The notes beneath the pieces were generated by a model. It was not told the origin of the DNA. It saw only the letters and a program-made list of their open reading frames with translations, and did not search any database. Positions 9,647 through 18,572 of a stretch of 30,979 bases of DNA are shown here, in pieces (positions within the stretch are counted from its first letter, which is position 1; each line of letters begins with the position of its first letter). The DNA is from Entrophospora sp. SA101 (lineage: Eukaryota > Glomeromycota > Glomeromycetes > Entrophosporales > Entrophosporaceae). The translations under genes and the position numbers were made by a program. The stretch covers positions 65,414 to 96,392 of the forward strand of contig CAUDNR010000691.1 of NCBI GenBank assembly GCA_958430865.1, written 5' to 3'.

Positions 9647-9820
9647 TCAATTTTCCAGATTCATTAATATCAAGGATATAACTCTATGTAAAGTTGTCCA
9701 TTCATGTCCAGATCCATGAGATCTAATGCTTGGTTTCTCTAGAATATCTGATGTGTCATTATCATAGCTTGCCAAATAAAAACCAAAAATCAGAATAATA
9801 AAAAGAAAACTTCCTTTCAT
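9647..9820 (-). CDS. Small putative secreted peptide
   Basis: Taking the internal ATG at 9818-9820 gives a 57-residue frame. It begins MKGSFLFIILIFGFYLAS, a good signal-peptide-like stretch with a basic start and hydrophobic core, and continues DNDTSDILEKPSIRSHGSG. The upstream part of the open frame (to 9955) crosses the inverted-repeat element at 9884, so I reject the longer start. No cysteines follow. It could be a candidate small secreted protein or a chance ORF. Confidence 0.25.
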   Translation of the reverse strand: MKGSFLFIILIFGFYLASYDNDTSDILEKPSIRSHGSGHEWTTLHRVISLILMNLEN

Positions 9821-9883
9821 ATTCGGAAATCGTCCAAATTGTACCATTTCCAAAAAAAGATAAAATGTCCCAAAACAATTGTA

Positions 9884-10246
9884 GTAAAGACACTTGCCGT
9901 AAATGATTGGGTTGGTATCTACCATTTGCCGTAAATAGCTGGTAGTAGCTACCATTTACCGTAAATAAATGACGGCTACCGCAAATAGATACGGTTACCG
10001 CAAATAAGTTTCAAGATTAATATAATTAATTAGTATTATTAGTCATATTAGTTGTGAGAAAATTTTCTTGTGATCCGCAGTAACTAAATTTTTTGAATTG
10101 TAATTTATGAATTTAATTTGTCGGTCGTTTGTGAAAAATAAAATTTGCAATTAATTATTTGCGGCAGCCGTAATTATTTTATAATGGTAACTACCCTATG
10201 GTAGTTACCATTGCCGCAAATAACCAATTACGGCAGGTGTCTTTAC
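9884..10246. mobile_element. 363-bp inverted-repeat element (MITE-like)
   Basis: The left end GTAAAGACACTTGCCGTAA and the reverse complement of the right end, GTAAAGACACCTGCCGTAA, match except at one base. Inside are many (T)GCCGTAAAT, GGTAACTACC and GCCGCAAATA units in both orientations, including TGGTAACTACC facing GGTAGTTACCA near 10184-10210. There is no coding potential. I could not see a convincing target duplication, so the superfamily is undetermined. Confidence 0.7.
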
Positions 10247-10740
10247 ATCATTGAAATTTGTAAAAACAGGTGTTGAACTTGAATATTCAAGTTATCGTGT
10301 AATTAATTCTAATGAATAAAAACATTTCATTGGAACAAATAAAAAATTTTAAAAAATATAATTTATATTTTCAAAGATTGATGTTATAATAAACCTCATT
10401 TTTAATTTTTCAAAAAAATCATTTAACCATTCAAAGAGCTTGCTCTTCACTTATATTTGATTCTAATATTAAAATGCAATAATTTTAAATGATTAGTATA
10501 GCGATATATTAGTTTGTGTGATTTTTTTATGTTGTATAATAATAAATAACATAATATAAATAACATTCATAATATAAATAATAATAATATTAATATAATA
10601 ATTCTTTTTTTTTTGTGCTAAAGCGAGGCCTTGAGATTAATATAATAATATAATAATATAATAATAATAACAATTAATAAATTTACCCGAGTATTAAAAA
10701 ATTACAAAATAATACAATAAGATTTTTCTCAAAAAAAATA
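10247..10740. other. AT-rich stretch downstream of the transporter
   Basis: Holds AT microsatellite-like tracts (AATAAT/ATAATA, 10540-10680). It is the 3' flank of the minus-strand transporter gene. No gene seen. Confidence 0.4.
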
Positions 10741-11760
10741 TCAATTATTATTACACTTAAAATTTTTTTCACAGCAATTTGAAGATTTGAAATTTTGGTT
10801 ATTATTTTTTTCAATTATAAGTTCTTCATTATTTTTTTTGTCTTTCTCATTACAACATTTATCTACTTTTACTGATTTGACATCACTATTATCTTGACCA
10901 TCATCATCATCATTATTGGATTGATTTATTGTAGACTCAATAGATTCTCTGGAGACCCCAGATTTATCTTCACTATTATTAGAAATTTCTATTGTAATCC
11001 TACATCCTTTCTCATTATCGCAACATCCACCATTTTTGTCTCCGTCTTTATTGTTGCAATTGTTTTTAATTAAATCATTTTTACAACATCCCCCATTAAA
11101 ATCTTTACTTTTTGCCCAAATAATCATTTCTATCCCTTCTTTTGCAAACAATACTGTTAAAATCAATGCTACACTAGGATCTATCCACCATAAATTTTTC
11201 CAAACTAAATAAATTAAACTGCCTAAAAATAAAACCAATGATATTACAATACATCCTAATGAACATTTAGCATCTGATGCTATTGTAGATGAATTAAGTA
11301 ATTTGCCAAGATAATATTTGAATATCCAGAGAAAACCCATAAATGATATTGATATACATGAAATAATTAATCCTACTAATGATGTCTCAGGAACTTTCCT
11401 TTGCACTAATGAAATTATTGAATTGGAAAACGTTCCAATTGCAAGCATACAAAATAATATTCCTATACCAATTGTGGCCTTTCTCTCAATATCAATTAAT
11501 TTCTCTAAAGTCATATTTTCTTTATCTGACCTTAATTCATTTAATAACCTCCATAATACTAGAAATGCTGATGCAACTTCAATAAATGAATCTATTCCAA
11601 AAAATAACAAACTAATCAATTTATCCTCCAATCCAAATACTACTGAAATCGCTCCTTCAACTATATTCCATAAAATTGTAAAAATTGATACTACAATTAC
11701 AAACCGAAGTAGTTTTGATCGAGGAGTCGAGCTAAATCTTGATATTATTGTAAATTTCAT
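10741..11760 (-). CDS. TMEM163/CDF-like cation transporter with cysteine-rich tail
   Basis: Intact single-exon frame, 339 residues, from ATG 11758-11760. Six hydrophobic segments lie at about 19-43, 49-71, 95-118, 127-149, 166-187 and 193-214. Helix 2 contains FFGIDSFIEVASAFLVLWR and helix 5 starts SDAKCSLGC. These acidic positions sit where CDF/TMEM163-type zinc transporters bind metal, and WWIDPSVAL before helix 6 is also typical. The role inferred is moving zinc or a similar divalent metal across a membrane. From about residue 217 a soluble tail of about 120 residues, rich in N, D and K, carries 11 cysteines, mostly as pairs (GGCCKND, NGGCCDNEKGC, DKCCNEK, SNCCEKNFKC). This looks like a metal-buffering or sensing tail. 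A hairpin MITE lies 81 bp upstream of the start. Confidence 0.8.
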   Translation of the reverse strand: MKFTIISRFSSTPRSKLLRFVIVVSIFTILWNIVEGAISVVFGLEDKLISLLFFGIDSFIEVASAFLVLWRLLNELRSDKENMTLEKLIDIERKATIGIGILFCMLAIGTFSNSIISLVQRKVPETSLVGLIISCISISFMGFLWIFKYYLGKLLNSSTIASDAKCSLGCIVISLVLFLGSLIYLVWKNLWWIDPSVALILTVLFAKEGIEMIIWAKSKDFNGGCCKNDLIKNNCNNKDGDKNGGCCDNEKGCRITIEISNNSEDKSGVSRESIESTINQSNNDDDDGQDNSDVKSVKVDKCCNEKDKKNNEELIIEKNNNQNFKSSNCCEKNFKCNNN

Positions 11761-11840
11761 TATTTTTTTAATTTCTGAGAGGAATTCAAGAAAAAAAATA
11801 TTTGTGAATATTTTTGATAAAGATCTTCACAATTTTATAT

Positions 11841-11945
11841 GTTGTACGTGAAAATGAAATTATGTGAATTTGAATTTCACACATGTAAATTTGAATTTCA
11901 CATATGTGAATTGCGAATTCACATAATTTCATTTTCACGTACAAC
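11841..11945. mobile_element. 105-bp hairpin MITE, copy 1
   Basis: The arms GTTGTACGTGAAAATGAAAT continuing TATGTGAATT (11841-11870) are repeated perfectly in inverted orientation at 11916-11945, giving 30-bp terminal inverted repeats. The middle holds direct repeats of AATTTGAATTTCACA. Copy 2 at 30484-30567 is in the opposite orientation and 21 bp shorter. This copy lies directly upstream of the cation-transporter gene and could form a long hairpin in DNA or RNA. Confidence 0.88.
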
Positions 11946-12559
11946 ATCGATAAACAATGTTTATCAACCGCTTTTGTATTTTTTGTAAATACTAATTTTT
12001 GATTCGTAATCTAAATCGAAAACCAAACCCTTTTCTTTGATTACTTCTTCGTTCACCATTCTTATTTTTATTGTTGTTGTTGATACTTTATTTAATTTGT
12101 TCAACAGTTTTTCAAATTGTTTCTATGATTATTATTACTATTACTATTTTTGCCGTTTAATTTTGATTTAAAATATAGTATTATATTATTTTATTACCTG
12201 CAATTTTTTTATCATCATCAAAAATGTCGTCGATTCTATTCATGATCAGATTGGTAAAAATCACCACAAAAACTAATGAAACAGTATCTGGCGAGGTGGC
12301 GTTTTGGTTAAATGAGAGAATTTTGGTTATTTAGAATTTAAGATGTTTAATGAATATTTATTTCATGATATAATTAAAGGTTTGCGTATATTCGTTCGTG
12401 GGATCTTTTAATGAAGTTTTTTTTTGTGATGAAATAATTTTCGACGAAATGAACATTCGACGAAACAAACTTTCGACGAAATGAATAATACAAAAATTAA
12501 CTCTTTTAAATTCGACCTTGCATTCTGTTTAGGTTCGGTAGATACAAGTCTTGGAGCAA
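11946..12559. other. AT-rich stretch with a short GACGAAA repeat
   Basis: A triple direct repeat of TTCGACGAAA(T/C) occurs at about 12439-12484. A 36-residue ATG frame lies at 12224-12334 (MSSILFMIRLVKITTK onward) with no recognised motif. Otherwise I see no gene. Confidence 0.35.
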
Positions 12560-15502
12560 CCACAACATCAAGTATCCTTTGATTACCAAAACTTCATCTA
12601 ATGGTGTTAATTGCCATCTTTAGTTTACGAAATAACCCATAGTTACCTTCCAAGAGGCTTTGTTACTTCTAGGAAACCATCCACAAACATTTTTCGCAAT
12701 TACGTATATTGTGATTACGCCAACTATGCTAATTTGAATAATTGTAGTGTATATATCCATGTGTGAACATGGTTATCACAATCATTGTCTACAAAGGTGC
12801 CAATCTAAATGTTTGATATCTTGGACTATCTTCAAGTCGAAATCAAAACGCACTAAAAAATGTATGACGAAAAGATTAAACGAAAATGAGTTTATCGAAA
12901 ATAACGAAAATACAGATGATGATCCGGGTAATCGTATATCTTAAATTTGTTGTGTATACAATCATTTCATTGACATTCATTATATTAAAGTTATTTTGAT
13001 TATATGGTCAAGAGAAGAGTTAGGAAGAGTTATTCTTCAATCAAGTCGAAAACCAACTCTTTTAATACATTTTCGAGTAGTACAATTTAATTTATTAGAC
13101 TATTTCAAAGGTTTGTCGCATGGTTGCTTCCAACTTCTTAAATTCGAACCATTTGTTAAGGAAACAACTGTTAGTGAAGTGATTGTTGACAACATGAATC
13201 AAACCAACATTTATTTTTACGTTATCAAATTCGTGCCTGTTCTTATTCCTCCACTCAAACAAATAATTGTTCACAACACAATGAACGCTATTTGGAATGT
13301 AATTGTTTTTTATGTGTCAGTTCTTAGTAAACGTTCTGGTCTTGGGAACAGTTCTTGTTTGTAATAATAAGTGATTTTCCGGTATTGAATTTATCACATT
13401 TTCATGAAAATTGTGCTACATTTTAAAGGATAGAGATCTCAAAGGCTTTATGGAAAAGGTCATTGAATTGGTAGGAAAACCTTACTTGAAATTTATAGAT
13501 GTTGGCCTTCCCAAGACACGTTTTAGTCTTCGCCTTCTTGGATTAGCAAAAGAAGGCAGAGTTAAAAGACCTGCGATCTCTTGAGGTAAAATAGATTCCA
13601 CAAGCTAGAAGATTATTTGGTTCAACCAAAATCGGATTATTCTGAAATCTTGCCACAAACCTTTTCTTCCAAGAAGTCCGTAGAGGAAAAATTTCAACCT
13701 ATTGAAGATGAAGATGTGTCAAATGTCCAGTGGTATCATGCCCGAGAATTAGAAAATGCTATGCGTGATTTGTTGAAGTTTGCTGTTCACGTTGTGGCTA
13801 TGGATGTTTTTGCAAATGAATCAACTTTAACCTTCTTAAGACAATATCAAGGTAGAAATATACGAATTTTTAACAACAAGTATCAACCACGTAAAGGTGA
13901 ATCTGTAAAAATCTTTATGACCCAGACAAAGGAACAGAGGCTATGCGTAAAGGTCTTTGGATGCTTCAAGAAGGTAAGCGTGTTGTATTTTCTATGACTT
14001 CATGCAAAAAAGTTAGAGCTTTGGCACTTCAAACCTACAAGTTACGAAAACTAGATGATTCACCTATCTTGACACATGTTTATTTTGGTCAAATAGATGG
14101 AAAACAACGTCAAGAGGATTTTGCTGATATTAATGCTACCTGGAGTGGTCTTGATTGCGTAATTTATACAAGCACTGTGGAAGCTGGTATCTCCTTTGAA
14201 ATTCCTAATCATTTCAATGCAATTATAGCAATTAGTAATATCAATACAGGCGTTCATGTTGAAGCTTTTGCACAAATGCTTTATCAAATTCATGATTGCC
14301 CATATAATAATAAAAAACCTGGAATTTTTAAAGATCCAAATCATGACCTTATTCACGCAGAACTTCCAGCCTTAAGACCTGGAGACTTACCAGTTGCTAT
14401 AAAGGGACGTCATGAATGGAACAAAATTGCTGATTGTTATGCTCTTGACTCATCGCCAGTGGTAGAAACTTATATAGAGGTCAAATATCAGAGACGCTTA
14501 TCAGTCAAATATTTTCCCCAAATTCTTTACAATCTTATTGCTAGTACTGGAGCAACTCTTGATCTAGTTTCAATAGAAAATTATAACTTGGCTAAGGCCG
14601 ATTGTGTAAATGTATCTGATGATATTAAAGGAATTGCAAAAAAAATCGAAGTTGCTGATGCAGAATTAATAGCCAATCCCCAGATATTGATCCCAATGAA
14701 GCTGAATTACTTAAGCAGATTCCTACACGTTCATTTGCTGATAATATGATTCTGAAACGATATTATTTATGGAGAGCATATGCTTCGGGTAATATTGGAG
14801 GTAAAAATGACATTTGAGATTGGGGTATGGATCATGCTGACTGGACTAAACTCTGTGATATAGATTTTGTAAAAAATTTTAATAGTCCTAAACCTTTACA
14901 ACATTTTAGAAGACTTGCTTATTTCCAAAGACAAGGTTCTAATGCGATAAAAGCTTTGGAAAATTTAAAATTCAAAGAAACTATACAATGGGAGGAATCA
15001 CAAGATTCTTTGAATCTGGCCTCAAACGATTTATACAAACCTTATTCGGTAAAACAATGGGAGGCTGTTCATAACCTTTTCAATCATTGGGTTTTACTGG
15101 CATAGATGATGAGCAAATTCTCTCAGACGATGATGTGGCAAAAGCATTCGAATAATTGCAGGAAAAAATTATTAAAATTCGACAAGATGCATTATTACTC
15201 TTCGGATTTAAACCTCAGGTCAAAGGAACACTTGATCTCAATGCTACAATAAAATTCATCAATGCGGTAGTGGGTAATTGGTGTGATTATGCTATCAAGA
15301 GTAAATGAAAAAGAGAAGGACTTAAGGGTCAACAAGTATGGAACAAATTTATTGGATTGATCACAAACCATACAGTGGAACTGGTTTTAATAAAGCGAGA
15401 GCTCTGATTCTTCTGCCATATAAACCAGAATCAGTCAATGAAATTCAAGAACTCTTTGATTCGATACCTATTACCAATACTAACTCAAAATTTACCGATT
15501 AA
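12560..15502 (+). pseudogene. Origin-binding-type (UL9-like) helicase pseudogene
   Basis: Coding blocks occur in order, with stops and frameshifts between them. Near 12.6-12.75 kb is YEITHSYLPRGFVTSRKPST. At 12.75 kb is a histidine/cysteine cluster, CEHGYHNHCLQRCQSKC. At 13.0-13.36 kb is a block with MNAIWNVIVFY. At 13.43 kb is GLPKTRFSLRLLG..EGRVKRPAIS. At 13.62-13.97 kb is VHVVAMDVFANESTLTFL with DNKYQP-like NNKYQPRKGE. At 13.94-14.7 kb is the helicase second half: EGKRVVFSMTSCKKVRALA, VYFGQIDGKQRQEDF, then CVIYTSTVEAGISFE and EAFAQMLYQIHDCP. C-terminal blocks run to TAA 15502. The VYTxTVEAGISFE and QMLYRIRDC-like motifs are characteristic of the origin-binding-protein helicase group common in these fungi. 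The upstream third may be a primase-like region, which is inference. At least eight interruptions make it non-functional. Confidence 0.8.
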
Positions 15503-15584
15503 TTCATTCAACTAATCATTTATCTCAGGTAAGGGAAATTTTTGTCGTCTCTTACAATAAGTGCGAGGAGAAATTCAAATCAAA

Positions 15585-15790
15585 AATTATTACATAAAAG
15601 TATAATCCAAAGTAGTACGTTCCAATTTCTTACACGGAAAAGTAATACACAAAAGTGTGATCCAATTTTTTAATACGTAATCCAATTTTTTTGATTTGGT
15701 AGTACGTCAAAGTATAATCCAATTTTTTGATAGTAAAATGACAAAGCATAGGTCGATTTTTTACATAAAGTGGTAGTACCCAAAAGTACC
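15585..15790. repeat. Degenerate tandem repeat (AAAGTRTRATCCAATTTTTT)
   Basis: Four to five diverged copies of a unit containing AAAGTRTRATCCAATTTTTT and GTAGTACG, spaced irregularly. It begins just after the helicase pseudogene and is the first of three repeat families in this block. Confidence 0.55.
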
Positions 15791-15912
15791 GACTACGCGA
15801 GAAAGCTTTCTAGGAATCCAAAACATGGCATACTACGTCAAGACATAATTATTATAGAAATATATATTATAAAATTATGCTTTGGGGTACTACCAAGTAA
15901 GGATAACAATTC

Positions 15913-16075
15913 AGCACTATGTGCCTCATCCTCGATTGGTATTCGAATGCAACACGCAAAATTAGATCACAAATACTATTTTGGCACTTCGTGCCTCAAA
16001 TTTGGCATTCGAATTCGAGATACAAAGCCAAAATGCAGGTTGCTAATTCGGCACTATGTGCCTCATCCCTCACCA
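15913..16075. repeat. Tandem ~68-bp repeat with GGCAC-GTGCC hairpin core
   Basis: Three copies of the small inverted repeat RGCACTATGTGCC, GGCACTTCGTGCC and GGCACTATGTGCC start at 15913/15914, 15983 and 16050, each followed by TCA. The spacing is 67-69 bp. Sequences such as GGYATTCGAATKC recur between them. No coding function is apparent; short frames across it are by-products. Confidence 0.6.
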
Positions 16076-16392
16076 TAAAAGCCAAAATAAGCATTTTCAG
16101 AAAAAAATTGTAAGTCTAACCAAAAAAATACGCTTTTAGTGATCCCATAGCGATGAACTTTTGGTGATGCTGTTGACTTCATACTAGATAAATTTTTTAT
16201 TACACTATTTTTTACTACCCGATCAATGTGGCTAGAAATTGAAAATGGGCCACGTTCGAAATTGCGTATCGAGCCATATCCCGCCTTCAAGATAGTTTTT
16301 CCTAAAGTTCCACATAAAGTTGATCGTGAACCATGATTCACGATAGTCACGTTTGTTACATATCGGGGCCTGAATGCGGGGTATGAATACAT
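16076..16392. other. Moderate-GC non-coding stretch inside the repeat block
   Basis: Contains the short inverted repeat CGTGAACCATGATTCACG (16324-16341). Composition is less AT-rich than the flanks. The minus-strand open frame here (16063-16392) shows no protein motif. Confidence 0.35.
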
Positions 16393-16686
16393 ATTTTTAC
16401 CGTCGATTAAACACCTGATTTAACACCAAATGACAACATAATGCGGCCAAAAACGCAAAATACACCTCACTCGAATGTGGCCGAAAATGCAAAATAAGTA
16501 TACTTATCTGGGTGGCCAAAAATTCAGAATGAGTCACATTGATATGTGGCCAATAGTTAGCATATGACCTGGTGATGAAAAATGACCATATCGTTATCCC
16601 GGTAATAGTTCGCATGTGGCTAAAAAAGCGGATTAGGCCACATATGTAGGTATCAGTCTAATCATGGGTGGTAACAGTCTAACGTA
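16393..16686. repeat. Degenerate repeats with TGTGGCCAAAA and GTARTAGTCTAA cores
   Basis: TGTGGCC/TGCGGCC followed by (A)AAAA recurs about five times between 16440 and 16625, 35-60 bp apart, with one inverted GGCCACAT at 16638. From 16645 the units TAGGTATCAGTCTAA, TGGTAACAGTCTAA and TAGGTAATAGT follow at about 20-25 bp spacing and lead into the palindrome. Confidence 0.5.
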
Positions 16687-16720
16687 AGTAGGTAATAGTA
16701 TATATATACTATTACCTACT
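16687..16720. repeat. Perfect 34-bp palindrome
   Basis: Left arm AGTAGGTAATAGTA and right arm TACTATTACCTACT are exact inverted copies around TATATA, so the whole 34 bp is self-complementary. It closes the 15.6-16.7 kb repeat block. Confidence 0.85.
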
Positions 16721-16727
16721 TTTCTGA

Positions 16728-16886
16728 CCTGAAATAAAAAAACTCATTGAGGAAAATTCAGTTGTATCTCATTCAGGATGGTCAAACCAGTATCAGGGAT
16801 TAGATGTTACACTTGAAGAAATAAACAAGTCTCTTAAAGCACTTATTCTTCCCTTCAGTTTAATATGTAATCAATATAGCATTTAA
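16728..16886 (+). pseudogene. ORF fragment, unknown family
   Basis: A frame without start reads LIEENSVVSHSGWSNQYQGL, then DVTLEEINKSLKALILPFS, to TAA 16884-16886. The composition is that of real protein. It begins right after the palindrome and has no continuation, so it is probably a displaced gene piece. Confidence 0.35.
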
Positions 16887-17108
16887 AGTTTTAAGTTTAC
16901 TCAATCCTCAAAGATGTTCCATTCTTTATTTCTTTATTTAGAGTAATAAATAATGAATGACTGCTCAGGAAAAATTAATAAATAATTTTTTTTTAATTGG
17001 TTTGTGATTAAATTGAATTAACCAAAATTAATTAGTGATATTAATAGTCACATGATATCATGAATGATTAAAATATCTTGAATTGGTTTTTTTTTTTTTT
17101 GATAAATA

Positions 17109-17240
17109 ATGGCACAAAAATTATTTGACAATCCTGTTTTTATTGAAGTAATTTCCCAGACATCTCCTATTTGTTATCAAGAAGGACTCAATTCTCTGAA
17201 AAAATTTAAAGAAAGTCGAGCTTACAGTATTTTAACAAAA
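17109..17240 (+). CDS. N-terminal coding piece truncated by assembly gap
   Basis: ATG at 17109 (context AATAATGGC) opens 44 codons: MAQKLFDNPVFIEVISQTSP, then CYQEGLNSLKKFKESRAYS and ILTK, up to the run of N. Composition is coding-like. After the gap the sequence is T-rich and does not obviously continue the frame, so the gap may hide a splice donor. A possible later exon lies at about 18332-18428 (GGCLNEDGEYKMSAADNNNS, followed by GTATGT), but linking them is speculation. I do not recognise the protein. Confidence 0.4.
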
Positions 17241-17250
17241 NNNNNNNNNN
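17241..17250. other. Assembly gap (10 N)
   Basis: Ten undetermined bases. The true gap size is unknown, and neighbouring frames cannot be joined across it. Confidence 0.99.
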
Positions 17251-17368
17251 ATTTTTTTTCATGTTTCTTTATTCAATTATTTCCGATGATCTGCAAGTGT
17301 CCTTATATTTATGACCAGGAAGTGTATCTCCAGCTCTCACTGTTCTCATTATCTGGTATAATTAGCCT

Positions 17369-17609
17369 GTAGATGCCACCCGAATTAATTTGTGCATCCC
17401 AAATGCACAACCCCAAATGTAGATCAGATTCCTGTACTTGCTCTCCTGTCCAATAAGCATCCAACATAACAAAGGGATTACTGATCATCCGCACAAATTC
17501 CAGGCACTTATTGGTTGAGCAAGAAAACTGATTTACATTTGGATTTGGGGATTCTTCAATGGATGCCCCAAATTTAGTTTGTGCATTTGGGATTTGGGTG
17601 GCATGTATA
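17369..17609. mobile_element. 241-bp hAT-like MITE with 9-bp flanking duplication
   Basis: AATTAGCCT occurs immediately on both sides (17360-17368 and 17610-17618). Inside, the left end TAGATGCCACCC faces the reverse complement of the right end, TACATGCCACCC. A longer imperfect inverted repeat follows (ATCCCAAATGCACAA, CCCCAAAT, ACATTTGGAT). An 8-9 bp target duplication with non-coding interior suggests a hAT-type or similar MITE. Confidence 0.72.
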
Positions 17610-17618
17610 AATTAGCCT

Positions 17619-18572
17619 ATCAAGTTCTAACCTGGCTTCCACTAGATCAAGTTTCCCAATTTTAATGATGAATGAATTTATTCATCATCAAGACCAAATT
17701 TTGTGTCTTTTTTTATGAGATTCCAAGTTGAAGAACAAAAAAATCTTTGATTATTGATGTTTGTTGTGACCAATATTCCTCTGTGAATTAAGATGCAATG
17801 GAGTTTAAATGTGATATTCTTTTTTTATGACTATTACAGCTGTACTTTACTTACCCAGTTTTGTACACTTTTAAAATTGAATGCATATCAACTTTATTTA
17901 TTATTAAGTCATATTTCTAAATGGAGTATGTCAGTAAAATTTAGTAAAGCAAGTTATAAAAGCCTTATAAATTCTGACTTTTACCCCAATGGATTATCTT
18001 ATTCATTTCTATTAAAGATGGCTCCGCAACTAGGAAGTTGCAACCCAAAAAAATATTGACATCTAATGCTGCAACTGCTGTAAGTCTGCAATTGCTGCAA
18101 CTGTCTGCAACCTCTGGTTGGTCAGCTACTTCAATCAATATAAAACTAAATTATTTTTCTCAAAAAAAAATTTTTAATTAATGATTATATTTATTGGCCT
18201 TGCACAAATTAAAATTAGACTGATTGGTAATTTTAATCCTACAAATTTTAATCATGTTAATTGTATGTTGATTAGAAATTATTGTTTTATTCTTTTTTTT
18301 TTATATGATGATGACAATTTTCTAGATATATAAGAATATAGTGGAGGTTGCCTCAATGAAGATGGTGAATACAAAATGTCAGCTGCAGACAATAATAATA
18401 GTGATAGCATCATAGTTGACTTTCTTTTTGTATGTGTTACAATAAATAAGTGTGTGCACTTGCTATTGCTATTGCCAATTGCTAGTTTATATATGTATTA
18501 GTATGTTAAGGAAAACCCGTTGTTCTCAAAAAAAAATTACACTCTAAAAACACCAAGTAAAATTTTTATATA
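17619..18572. other. Intergenic stretch with possible exons
   Basis: An 88-residue frame at 17793-18059 (+) contains KFSKASYKSLINSDFYPNGL, which could be coding but has no recognised motif. At 18332-18428 a frame with NEDGEYKMSAADNNNSDS ends at a good splice donor GTATGT. Small GTTGCAAC/GCTGCAACT repeats lie at 18034-18112. No complete gene can be built. Confidence 0.25.

Noticed and set aside
11318..11851. 177-codon plus-strand ORF opposite the cation transporter
   Set aside because: It is the antisense shadow of a well-supported transporter gene and has no motif of its own.
15913..16075. CRISPR-like array (three regularly spaced palindromic units)
   Set aside because: Eukaryotic context, only three diverged units, spacers related to one another and no cas genes.
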